This document shows, piece by piece, positions 14,601 to 25,500 of a stretch of DNA of 64,000 nt; the stretch's first letter is position 1, and the number at the start of each line of letters is the position of its first letter. This stretch comes from Malurus cyaneus samueli (Eukaryota; Chordata; Aves; Passeriformes; Maluridae): the NCBI GenBank assembly GCA_009741485.1, contig CM019216.1, forward strand, positions 29,529,741 through 29,593,740, given 5' to 3'. The position numbers and the translations under genes are program-made. A model generated the notes under the pieces. That model saw only the letters and a program-made list of their open reading frames with translations, made no database searches and was not told where the DNA came from.

Positions 14601-15449
14601 ACAGATCTCACAAGTCACAGTGAGTTAAACATCCCCTCCCACTAATATGTCCTTATACAGTATAACTTTGGGCACACAAGGTAACTTCTTTAACCTTCTC
14701 TGTCTCAAGTCTCACATGTCTTACATCAATCAAGGTTCTCTACAGACTCTGTCAGGGCCATGCTCTACATCATGAATATTTCTTGTATCTTTTTTTCATG
14801 TTTTATACAGGGGCTGATTGAACTATCTGTATAATTCTGGAGAAAACTTCATCTTGCCTGAGCCTTCCAAGCACACATTTTGGCATTTGACAATTAATGC
14901 ACGTGTAATAGTATTTCAGGTGGACTGGTCCTGTTAGGATATAACTTTACTAAGAGGTAAACGACATCTTCAAAAACAGCAGTGGACATCCACATCCTTC
15001 TAACAGTGGGAAATAATGTCTCATAAGGTCATTCTCATCTTGAGGAAAAAGACTAAGAAGGTCAAGGCACACTGGACTTCTACACAGATATGTCTCCTTA
15101 CACATCTCTGGAACTCGTATTCCAGTCTCCTGAGAATCACTGAAAACTGTGATGCCATGCCTCAGCTCTGAGCATCTTCATTGGACTAGCTGGCATGCAG
15201 GATCAATAGGGAGAGAAAGCAGGTGATACTGACGCCAGTGAGATACTAACCACTGTTGTCTATGACTTCATAAAACTGAACCAGGAAATAGGCTGGGAAA
15301 ATGCACCCTCAGTATGTTTCCCTGACAGTCGGAGAGGCATTTGATCCTACACAAGTTTGCCCTGCACAGGTTTATCCTAGCTATAATTCTACCACTATTT
15401 TCACTGCAGCACCACAAGTGCTGCAAACACCTAACAAGTGGTAAAGGAC

Positions 15450-15940
15450 ATGATTAGAATCAGAAGAAACTACCTAAACTAGCAAGACAATACTCAGTGA
15501 AGAAATGTTGAAAATCAGACACTTTACATTGAGAAATCAAATGAAGTAATAAAAATTGAGATATAGCTGCTAGGGAACAAAATTACAGAAAAGGACTGAG
15601 GATTTACACTGGATTACAGATTGACCACAATCTGCGGTTTTGTTGAAAACTATTTTAGGATATGTTGAAGGAATTGAAGTATATCAGAAGCAGAAGACAG
15701 TAATTCCCTTTATTCAGCTTTGGAGAGACTTACATTAGTACTGTACTCTCTTTTGAATACCCCACATTTAAATACAAACAAGTTAAAGAGACTCCAGAAA
15801 GATTAAAAATAATAAATGAAAGAAGACTGAAGAACCTGTAGAAGAGAAAAGGCTGAGATACACTACAGGAATCTCACATTATAGAGAGGTTACTAAAAAG
15901 TGCACACTGAATTCTAACTAAGGAAGAAGAAAACTAATTC
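15450..15940 (+). mobile_element. Ancient CR1-like LINE fragment
   Basis: Decayed CR1 3' coding end: GAAAAGGACTGAGGATTTAC, then GATTACAGATTGACCACAA, then AGACTCCAGAAAGATTAAAA, then GAAGAGAAAAGGCTGAGATA. These follow the order of amniote CR1 sequences (end of the reverse transcriptase through the 3' UTR start). No intact frame remains. Confidence 0.65.
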
Positions 15941-18900
15941 TAGAAAAGATTGTTTAGGTTAATATGGACAACCCCTCACACACATAGTCCCCACATTCTA
16001 GTACACTATCTGTGGAGAGTGACTTCCAACCTTCAACTAAAACTTTTAATGGCATATGCTAGTGACATTTTAGGTCTTGGCTCCATGCAAAAGGACAAAT
16101 GAAATGATCCCTTTACCTCTCTTAAATCCTGTATTATGTGAATTCTATCATTTCCATGATTGTTATTACTATGTATGCTTTAACTGGCTGTACTTCCCAG
16201 ATGAGACAGAGTACACTATGGTATTTAACCAACACAATGCACAGACAGGAGCACATCCATCTTCATAGTCCAGAGTTCTGATCCCCTTTGTACATTAAGA
16301 AAGAGGTATCAGAAGTTCTGATTAGAAGTGGAATTTGCAAGGAACAAACTCAGTGTCCTCGCCAGCAGCATGAGCAGTAGGGAAATAAGTCATGCGAATT
16401 GGGAACATGGAGGATGTTATGATACTTTTACTTCTGCTCTCATTGTGATTGATACAACCCCATGGGTCATGTTCATAGAAATTTGACCTTTTTCTTTTCT
16501 TTGGAACGTATCTTTGCCTGTATGTGCACAGGTTAATATTTGCCATTTCATGAGCCCTTGGTGTAGTTTATTTTTAGACACATTGTTCCAATATCTACAA
16601 AAGTTTCTCATTTGAAAATGCAACAACTTTTGTGAAAGATTGACATAATTGCTTTGAAGAACAAATATTCTCAAAGCTCTAGACAAATAGGCATCTAAAG
16701 AAACAGACAAGAAGGGGAAAGGTGATCCTCCTCTAAGAGGGGTGAGCCTACTGAAACAGCATCAGTAATTTTCTGTTTATTACATGAATTTTTTAAAATA
16801 AGCCATCTCTAGTAGCATTAAATTCCTAAGGCTGATTATTGACGAAGTATCTACAAGAATTTCAGATACAAAACAGTTTCCCTTTCTCATGGGTGAGACC
16901 ACTTTAAAGAAAGAATATCTGCAAGTTCTGTTAGCTGGCAATTAAGAACCCGTATTTCTCTCCATGTATGAGTCTCTCAAGAGAGTGACTGCGGTATAAC
17001 TTGAAACAAAAGTAGTTTCAGTATCTATTAAATGTGTTTAAACGTACCTTGAAAGTTGACATAAGACATACTTCCCATTGATTTGAAAAGCAGGAGATTA
17101 GAGACAGGATCTGACCTTGTGCATAAATGCATAGAATGTTTTGTATGCTGGATGTTTTTGGATGCCTGACATGCCTTAAGTAACAGTCAAAGTCTTTCTT
17201 GTGTGTTAACTTTGATTGCAGTAAAAATTTCCATTATTTTATTTTCCTGATTACATAGTCTTTTAGCATTTCATGGTGTAGATACGTTTATTCTTTTTGT
17301 TAGCAGATTTCAGTTATGCCATACTATTTATGCTTATAAATGAAACATTTTCTCTTTTTCCTTCTTTAAATCAGCTTGAATGTCTGCTCTTATCAGTAAA
17401 ATAATGAAAGAGTTACATGTAAAAACAAATAAAAAATTTATGCTGTTGCCTAACCCTAAAGCTTAGAAGGCAATCAATAAATGCATTTCATCAGTCTGTA
17501 TGCAAAACATATTTCCCTTAGAACATCATAAAAATACTAGAGAGAAGTAAAAGTTTATTTCAGATTAACAACAACATTGCTACAGGAAATGTATAGAAAA
17601 TATGATAAAGTGAGTTAAATGTTTTGGATATACACTGGAAAGTATATTCTATGGATCTTAAATCTGATATATTTTTCTTGAGTCTTCTACATGCTTCCCT
17701 TTCAACTATCTTTCTAAACTACCTTTAGAAAACTATCAACAGTTTAGTTTTTCATTAGTTAAAGATCAATCTTTGCCTTAAAGATTTGATTTGTAACCGA
17801 TCCTTTCTTCTATAGCATCATTCCATGCATATATTTGAAATAATTCTTTTCTACAAAGTTTTATTTTTCCTCATGATCATAACTATTCTGTTTAGAAGGA
17901 GTAAATGATGTAATGGTTCTGGACTGTGCAACAAATTCTCTAGATTTTTTTTTCTCGATAAAAACTCACCTCCGAAATGTAGCCCAACCCTGCAAAAAAT
18001 AAATCTTTATTTCCAAAAGTATTATCTAAAGCTGTGTTGTGGACAACAATGTTGACATATCCCTCAATCACTCTTTTACACCTATAAATCTCACTTTCAA
18101 GCTTTATTAGTCATTATGTTTTTTAGCCCAATACAGTTGCTTTATCTCACTGTCCAATAAGAGAACTTGCAAATTTAAAGCAAAACTGTTTCTCTTTCAA
18201 ATGAGTTCTAACGCCATAATGACCAAATGCAAAAGATACTTAAACAATAGCAACAGAAATGAATAACGGCCATTTTAAATTTCAAAAATATTTATAACAG
18301 TAGCAGAAAATATAATACGTATTTGTTTATTATGGATACTTTCCAACAGCACAATGTTGGGTTTTGAGGTAAGTTGATCAGATTCAAAAAACAGGTCTCC
18401 TTCAAGGAAGGAATTAAGAAAATATTTTAGATAAAGTGCCAATGATTTTAAGCAGTTCTTAGTTATTTACTACCTACTGGACAGTCTATATTTGGTACCA
18501 CAATTATACAACAAACCTTTCCCACATCTTGATATACCATTGTAAGTCCTAGCACACAGACGAATGATATGTTTCCCTTTGGGAACATTCCTGAAGAGCT
18601 AACTACAGCATGTCAGCTATCCTGGAAAAATATGAGGTAGAACACACCTAAAATTAAACCAATAACTTTAATAACAAAAACATGATATTGCAGGGCAAGA
18701 AATAAATCTGATTTTGCTTTGAAAATGCAGAGGAAAAAATCTAGGCAGCAGTTCATGAGGACAGGAACAAAACGGTTACTTTTTTAAAACTGAGAACACA
18801 GACTGTGTTTCATTAATATTTTCAAGGAGCAGTTCTAAGAACAACAATGGGAAACAGTGAAAATTACCTTCACCTCATAACCCTTACTTCCTGAAAGATG

Positions 18901-20182
18901 GGACTGTTAAACAAAAGTTATTTATAGTCTATAGAGCAAGTTCATGGGTTGTAAATAACAAAAAAATATTCAAGGTTCCTATAAATTCCCTTAAATGTCT
19001 ATATGCAATTTGTACACCAGTAAAGGAAACTAAGTAGTGTACGCCACCACAACAAAAGCTGCAAAACTGCAATCCCAATTTCATTTTATTCCCTAAGTAA
19101 GGAACTTGTGTTTCTAGGGAATCACCACCCCCATTTTGTTGGCTAACCTTACAAAAACACAGAGGAAACAAGAAGTAACTGAGAAGAATCAGAAATACAA
19201 AGGAAAAAAAAATACATACTTTTCAGTTTCTGTATTTTCAGTACTGAATCATCCAAGACACATTCATTAATAATAACTTTTTCATTGTGGGAAGAAAACA
19301 AAAAAATAGATTTCTAAGGTGAAACAAGAATTCTTCATCATTTTCTAATGAAGCAATTAGCTTTCCACCCTACACAGAGCTGTGCCAACAGAGCTATGCA
19401 CAGGCAAGTGTTTGTAAATTCTGGATCTTACACCATGGCCTGTGACTGTCAACTACTCACAGTGGGACTGATCAGCTTCCAGTGTCTGCTAAAGGCCCAG
19501 AAGCAAGGATCTGAGGCATCCCTGGGTTCTTATTCTGTGAACATAATTAACTTTTTCCTTCAGAAGAGAAAGAAAACTCAGTAAATTCTGTATGATTTCC
19601 CTCAGCAGGAAGGAGAATACTAATTTTCCCCCAGACCATTCTGTTACTTCTTATACATGAAGAAAATCCTCCGGTTCCAAGCAAAGTTAAGAGGATCTGA
19701 AAAGATTTTGTACAATTTGAGTGCTCTCAGTATTGCATTCCCCAACAAATACTTCTCAAATGAAAAAACAAACCACTCTAAGGCAGAGAATAGACTACCG
19801 ATAAAAGTTTAATTAATAAGAATTTTGACTACATTCTATCTTCTTGTATCCTTAAAGAGCTTCAAAATAAAGGGAAAAAAGAACAATGCAATGAGATGTA
19901 ATTTTGGGCGGCTTTTCCATTAAAAAGTTAAATTATCAGTCAAAAAGTCAAAAATCGACCGTGCAGCTAGATTAACATTGTTAGCTTATTCCCTTATCCT
20001 TCCTACTTTAAAAGTGCCTTTTAAAGTGTATACTATGCTGCACCTCAGCTCACTAAAAATAAAACTCTGAAGCTGTATTTGACCTTGATCCGTAAGTCCA
20101 TTACTGTGCATCAAACATTTATTAAAATCATTCATAATCAAAATTCATAACCCCTAGTTTTTGCAAAATTGTGTAGAATTGT
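15941..20182. other. Intergenic region between CR1 fragment and LTR
   Basis: AT-rich sequence. Short open frames (for example minus strand 18929-19171) have no family features that I recognise. No RNA gene or repeat assigned. Confidence 0.6.
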
Positions 20183-20774
20183 TGTGAGGAGCCATTTTAA
20201 TCTTGGTTTGCCTCAACACTGCTTGTCAGAGGCACATGGGGGAAGGGATGCATACATGCAGCTTGCAGGAGGCAAACAGGACATGGGTGAAGCCTTGTCT
20301 CTGGGGGGATTTCGCCTGGCAACACCTCCATGGGCACCTTGGAGACACTGCTCTCCCCAGAGACATTTCTCCTATCAGATGGTGGAAGACCTCCACGAAT
20401 GGACAGCATTAAGAAGGTTAGACTGGACCAGTGGTCTCCTGGTCAGCAGGCAAACTTTGGGATGAGCCAGAGGTATAAAAATTAATTGCACCACAGGGTC
20501 TCTGTGTTTGCGACAGATGGATGCCATCACGTGGATGTCGATGGCACCCCCCAGTCCTACTGGTGATAACGCTAGCTTTCTCCTCTCTCCCCATTCTTTT
20601 TGCATTTTCCTTTCTCCTTTGCTGTCTTTTCCAGCCCCTTTTAGTGGGAAATTGTTTGTTCTCGTTTTCGTTACCAATAAACGGGTCTCAAAGTTTGTCT
20701 CGTTTGACTTCATTTCGTTCTTGACCATCCATTTTAAAAGAATCCTCGCAGTTTTCCACGGTTGGAACGCGACA
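20183..20774 (+). mobile_element. Solo LTR of an avian endogenous retrovirus-type element
   Basis: A 592-bp unit starting TGTGAGGAGCC and ending GCGACA, flanked on both sides by the 5-bp direct repeat ATTGT (20178-20182 and 20775-20779). Within it are a TATA box (TATAAAA, 20474-20480) and a polyadenylation signal (AATAAA, 20676-20681) in the expected order with a pyrimidine-rich segment between, as in an LTR U3-R-U5. It is more GC-rich than its surroundings. No gag, pol or env sequence lies next to it, so it is a solo LTR left by recombination. A slightly earlier 5' end (TGTAG at 20172, with a 4-bp ATTG repeat) is also possible. The family is not identified. Confidence 0.75.
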
Positions 20775-20779
20775 ATTGT

Positions 20780-21889
20780 GTAAACCTGATGAGTCTAGTC
20801 TCAACTGTCAATAGGAATTTGTTTCTGTGAATTAATGCTGTAACTTCAGCAGTAGAGCTGCTAATTGGACAATGCTCTTCTGAGATACAATAGGGTATTT
20901 TTGAACACTGGATTCTAAATTTCCTTTTTTTTTTTTAATTATTAGATTTTTATTGAACCTAATAGCGTCTCTGCAATTAGCTGGGAGCGATTTCTCCTAA
21001 CTGTTTCCTGTTGATCTCATTACTAATGGAACAAGAATATTTTGTGATCTCTCTTTCAGGAAGTCTTTTTTTTTTTTTTTTTTTCTAAGGAGATTTTGAA
21101 TATTGAGAGTTGTAGTTTTGCCAGCACTGTTCCAGCTTTTGGGGTTTTCTAATTGCTTGCTAGCTCTGGTGTTATGATGTAGCACTCGGGGAGCAGTTTG
21201 ACATCTCGTCATCTTCCAGACCGCTTTTTGCCTCTCGACTGTACAAAAACTGAGCGCTCTCAGTTTTTTAAAGTATTTTAAATACACTTGATTTGTGAAT
21301 ATGGTTAGTATCAACATAGTACATTCGTGAACAAAAAAAAAAAATAGCAGATTTGGAAAACTTAAAGGAAAACAACTATTTTCCTCTCTAGTTTTTAATC
21401 TTTGCACGTACTAGGTAGGCACTTTAACTTAGCTAATTTAGGACTTCAGTGTACAAATTTTTCAGTTTAACCATTTTCGGAAGCTCACTTTTCAGAGATT
21501 AGTCATGTTAAGAACTAGGTACCTTAGACATTAAATTACCCAATTCTGCAGTGAAGTGGGGGAGGGGGGAGTCAATAGAATCCCTGATCAAAGAACCTGT
21601 GGAAGCAAAGACTATCTGGTTTTTCCCTAGCTGTAGACTATCATAAACTACCTTGTAGTTTTTAAAGGATGCACGTTTTTTGTACTTCAGCTTCACGGGA
21701 AAGCTAGAAACGTAAAACCTTACATGCTAGAAGTCAAATGTACCTGAGGCCATGACTTGCAATTTCACTTTAGTTGGCTTGGCAACGTTGTACATTTTGC
21801 AAAATCCAACTTTTGGATTTAAATATGCCGTGATCAGGCCACAGAAGACTTTAAGATTGATAGGAATCTTTGATCCTTGCAAGACCTTT
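20780..21889. other. Region between solo LTR and CpG island
   Basis: About 1.1 kb of AT-rich flank with T tracts at 20925-20937 and 21065-21084, an A run near 21331-21343, and the perfect hairpin at 21245-21268. It could hold upstream promoter elements, but no exon is visible. Confidence 0.6.
21245..21268. repeat. Perfect 10-bp inverted repeat with 4-nt loop
   Basis: AAAAACTGAG (21245-21254), loop CGCT, CTCAGTTTTT (21259-21268), followed by another T. Function unknown; it lies about 620 bp upstream of the CpG island. Confidence 0.85.
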
Positions 21890-22480
21890 CCCCCGAGCTT
21901 TAGCGAGGTGAGAGACCGGCGGGCCCCAGCTCTCCGCAATGGACTCCCGCACTCCTCTAACTTCATTCATTTTACCCGAGCCACCTCCTCGTCTCCAAAA
22001 AGCTGCTGCCTCCCGGCTGATCGAGGAGGGAGCGGGAGAGCCCGAGGTATTGCGGGGCGCAGCCCTGCTGCGGCCATTTTCTCGTCCCGGGGCCGGGAAA
22101 GCCGGAGGCCCCCGCGGCGGGCAGGTCCGGGCAGGGAAGCGCCGTTCAGGGAGGAGAGGGGCGGCAGCGCGGTGCGCTCCATCCCCGCGCTGTCGGAGCG
22201 CGTGCGGCAGAGCCCCGGCCAGGCCCGCCCCACCGGGGCCAACGGCAGCCGCTGCGCCGGGCCGGCTGGAGCCGCTCGGGGGTGCCGGCGGGCGGGCTCT
22301 GAGGGAGGAGCGGGTGCGCTGCCGCCGCTTCCTCCTACGCGGGGCCGGAAGGCAGCGCGGCCGCAGCGGGAGAGGGCCGGGCCTCGGCGGTAGTGCCGCC
22401 GCTGCGGGTCAGCCACCCAGCCTTCCGCAGTGGGGGCGGGCAGGCCGGGGGAAGGGCCGGGCCCCCCGCCGCGCTGGGCG

Positions 22481-22489
22481 ATGGAGTGA
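22481..22489 (+). promoter_or_regulatory. Minimal two-codon upstream ORF (ATG GAG TGA)
   Basis: An ATG with G at -3 and G at +4 is followed at once by GAG and TGA. The stop ends 25 nt before the SENP6 start codon. If transcription starts upstream of 22481, as expected for this CpG island, ribosomes would meet this strong-context start first. Translation of such a short frame usually lowers main-ORF initiation; that effect is inference. Confidence 0.5.
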
Positions 22490-22514
22490 GGGAGCGCTGC
22501 GCGGCAGCGGGAAG

Positions 22515-22563
22515 ATGGCCGGTGGCGGCGGCGGCGGTTGCAGAGACAGCTTGTTTCTGGAAG
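22515..22563 (+). CDS. SENP6: SENP6 coding exon 1 (start codon; 5'UTR boundary not determined)
   Basis: Encodes residues 1-16 and the first base of codon 17, ending in CTG GAA G before the donor GTGCGT. The ATG at 22515 has a purine (A) at -3 and G at +4, a strong initiation context. The peptide starts with Met-Ala, six glycines, then CRDSLFLE; the last part aligns with the FLEAL block near residue 15 of mammalian SENP6, which fixes frame and start. The glycine run comes from a GGC-rich stretch and replaces a more mixed Gly/Ser/Lys sequence in the human protein as I recall it. The exon sits inside the CpG island. The 5'UTR upstream is probably continuous with this exon, but no transcription start can be read from sequence. 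Confidence 0.93.
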
Positions 22564-25500
22564 GTGCGTGCATGGCTGCGAGGGGGGAAATGTGGCCCGC
22601 GAGCTGCCTTTGCCTTCTGGCGACCAGTAAAGGGGCACGGCACAAACTGGGGAATGGGGGAGGCGGGCGTGTGAGTGCATATGGGGTGGGGGTGGGGGTA
22701 ATGGGTCCTCTTTGGGTGCGACGACAATGAGAGGTGGCTTCGTGGTGGGGGAAGGGTGCGTGCCGTGGCTAGGTCTGGGGAAAAGAGACATGCTTTGGAA
22801 GAGGGCTTAGTGAGGGCGATTTGGTTCATTTTTCTTTTTTTCCTTCTTTCTTTCTTTTACTGTTCCGAGGCGTAGGGAGTGCGGTGTTTCTTTCCTTTGT
22901 CGGGGCAGCGCCGAGAGCAGCCCGGGCTTGGTGCAGCTCGGCGGGCGTTGGGCTGGGGGCGCCGGGCAGGGTTAGCGCTGGGTGAGAGGGGAGGACAGGG
23001 CTGCATGGCCCGGCCCTCAGTCCGCTCCCAGGCCCCGGCCTAGCCCGTATTCTTTGGCCCCACCATAAAATGAGTCCTCGCCTGCTCCTAAAGGGCTCCT
23101 TTAAAGGTTTGGGACTGAGTATGATTTTGGGACGGGGATAATGCCTATAATTGTGATGCGAAGGTGGTGATGAACCTTGTTACCTGCATTTGAAAGAAAA
23201 CCTTTTGCTTTTATATAGCCTTTCTTCTTTTTTTTGGTTTTTTTTTTTTTTTTGTATACGGTTTGTTGTTTGAGGGTGTTTTTGTCACATACTAAAGCTA
23301 TTAATTACAATGCAGAAAGCCTCCTGAAAATGGAATATTTTTAACTGTTGAACCTTTACAGTTCCATTGATACGTTAAAAAATCTACTACAGTAGTCTTG
23401 CAGAGTTGCTGTAAGCACATATCCTGCTGGTATAGACCAGTAGTCTGCTAAATTCTGCCAAATTACCATGATGATAACAAAGAACAATTAATGAAATTAA
23501 CCACTTTTCATAAGAAGAGTTTTTCAAGTCGGGGATAAGTTTAGCATTGGAGATTTGCAGTACCTGTATCACAGAACATAAGCTTTTGCTGATTTTCTCT
23601 TGCTGCAGGATGTTGGATATTATTGGCTTTTTATTACCAGATGTTCTGGAATAGATGTACTGTGTGAACAAAGTACTGCTTGTTGTTTTGAATAATTAAT
23701 TTGGAATACTGATGTTCAGAAACTCTGGTTAATAATAGCTGTCATGTTGCCTCCCTTATACCTTTAAAGGTTTTGGTGATGAAATGCAGATGCTCCATTT
23801 TTTTCCTGAACCCTCCACAGACTATAGTGAGGTTTGTGCAGACAGCTAAAATTGTCAAGGTGATGACTAGTCACTGTCTTCTATGTTCCCCTTGAGTACT
23901 GCCTAGTGGACAAGGTGGCTTAGAAAAGACAGATTTCATATGCAATATACACACTTATTTTTGCTTGCAAGTTCTCTTTCCAACAGCAGGAGCAACACAA
24001 GACTGGATAGCATCTCCATTTGAAGCTTCAGTGTTCCATGATGGGTGAACTGAGTTATCAGCTGTTTTTGTGTTTCCCTATTGTTTGGGGACTCATTCAT
24101 TTTAGGACTGATGATGTGATAGAAACCCTAAGAGTGATGACCCACGTGTGAAGAAAATTTAGTGTAGATGACGGTATTAAAAAATTTATGGAGGTGTCCC
24201 AAGTCCAAATGGGACAATCATACTGGGGCAGATTTAGTTAGAGCTGGGAAACTGCACAGAATATTTATAAAATGCTTATATGTATACATGAGGTTTTTTG
24301 CTATCTGCAGTCTGGAAAGGTAGCATCAACCATGTTGATGTTAAATGTTAAAACTACCATTATCCAAAGGCTAGGCAAGCATGAGAGTGCCATATTTGTG
24401 AAACAAGTAGAATGGGGACAAAAAAGGGGACGAAAGTGTGTGGGGCAACTTCTAATGCAGGATAATAATTATTAATACATGAGCATAGAGTTGGATCTGT
24501 AACTTGTCTGAGCGTGTGTATTTCATTGACTCCTTTGAAGGCTGTGTTAGGAAGAACCAAAAATTGTTTGCTTGATTTTTTGGAAGTGTTTCCTTAAAGA
24601 CACGCAGAGGTGTGGGGCCGGACTCCTTTGTCCATTGCAGTGTTAAATGTGCACAATAGAAGAAGTATGGGCTAAATGGTTGTTAGATCTACCACCAGTT
24701 AAACTCGTTCTAATGGAAATTGCTAGTTGAATACGGACCTTCATATATGTGTGTGTGTATACATGCATTTACATAGACATTTCTGGTGCTGTCATGCTTA
24801 TGTTGCCTATCAGTCAGACTTAAATATACAGATTGCTTTTCAATATGATAGTTTTTCAGAATTTTGATTTTGATTCCACATGTCTGGTGAGATGCTTCTT
24901 TTCTTTCATTTAGTGTAACAGATGTTACTGTGAAGAACTGTGTTCATCATTCCACTGTCAAAGTGCTTCCTCTTAATATTTTTATTATTTTATTCTCCAA
25001 TAAAAACAAAATGGGTGTTTTTGGAAGGGTGTTCCTTGAATGATTTATTTGTTGCCTTTCTGGTAATACTGTTCTTGAACATAGTGATTCATACTAGCGC
25101 ATGTTTTTTGTCCAGTTCTGTGTATCTAATGTGCATAATTTTTAATGCTGTATTTTATAGACTGTTTAATGGAAATGTGAAAAAATTCCTAAGACAATAG
25201 TGTTGGACTCTTTTTAAAGCTTCACTTGTTACCATTCTGAAGAAGTGCTGTTCACGGCCTGCATGATTACTTCACTTGAAGGACTGTTAGAAGTGTGGAA
25301 AGTACTCTATTTTTGTTATTTAATCGAGTTTGCAAGTGGAATTAGTAAAATTGTTCTGAATTTGCTTTTCTACGGTGGTGTTTCGAAGTTATGGACCGAA
25401 TATATAGAAATTCACACTAACAGAGTAGTTCTGTTGCATGAGAATTCTTTCCTGATGTGGAGGAGTAGAAGTTTAGTGATTAGAGATTTCCGTCTGCTGC

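Larger units (their letters stand above)
954..15449. other. Intergenic region upstream of SENP6 (left block)
   Basis: Mostly AT-rich unique-looking sequence with several homopolymer A runs (3300-3311, 3772-3786, 9690-9704). Three sub-regions stand out. About 1291-1668 has a long protein-like open frame on the minus strand. 9895-10330 is a GC-richer patch of unknown origin, possibly an old repeat. 12840-13160 is strongly purine-biased on the + strand. No FILIP1 coding sequence, the expected mammalian neighbour, was recognised. Confidence 0.6.
21890..23065 (+). promoter_or_regulatory. SENP6: CpG-island promoter of SENP6
   Basis: A sharp switch from AT-rich DNA to about 1.2 kb dense in G, C and CpG, surrounding SENP6 exon 1 and extending about 500 bp into intron 1. 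No TATA box is placed convincingly upstream of the start codon. Visible motifs include an Sp1-like GGGGGCGGG at 22432-22440, an ETS-like CCGGAAG at 22345-22351, a YY1-like AAGATGGC at 22512-22519 over the start codon, and an inverted YY1-like GGCCATTTT at 22072-22080. This is the usual layout of a broad housekeeping promoter. Long open frames on both strands inside the island come from stop-codon scarcity in GC-rich DNA and are not called as genes. Confidence 0.88.

Noticed and set aside
1..20182. FILIP1 exons, expected head-to-head neighbour from mammalian gene order
   Set aside because: None of the long coiled-coil coding sequence of FILIP1 is seen; the gene probably starts further left.
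20169..20783. Several open frames on both strands around 20.2-20.8 kb
   Set aside because: They fall inside the solo LTR and are non-coding by structure.
21752..22829. Long overlapping open frames on both strands in the CpG island (up to about 270 codons)
   Set aside because: They overlap each other in several frames, are Ala/Gly/Pro/Arg-rich and reflect lack of stops in GC-rich promoter DNA; only the SENP6 exon 1 frame has homology.
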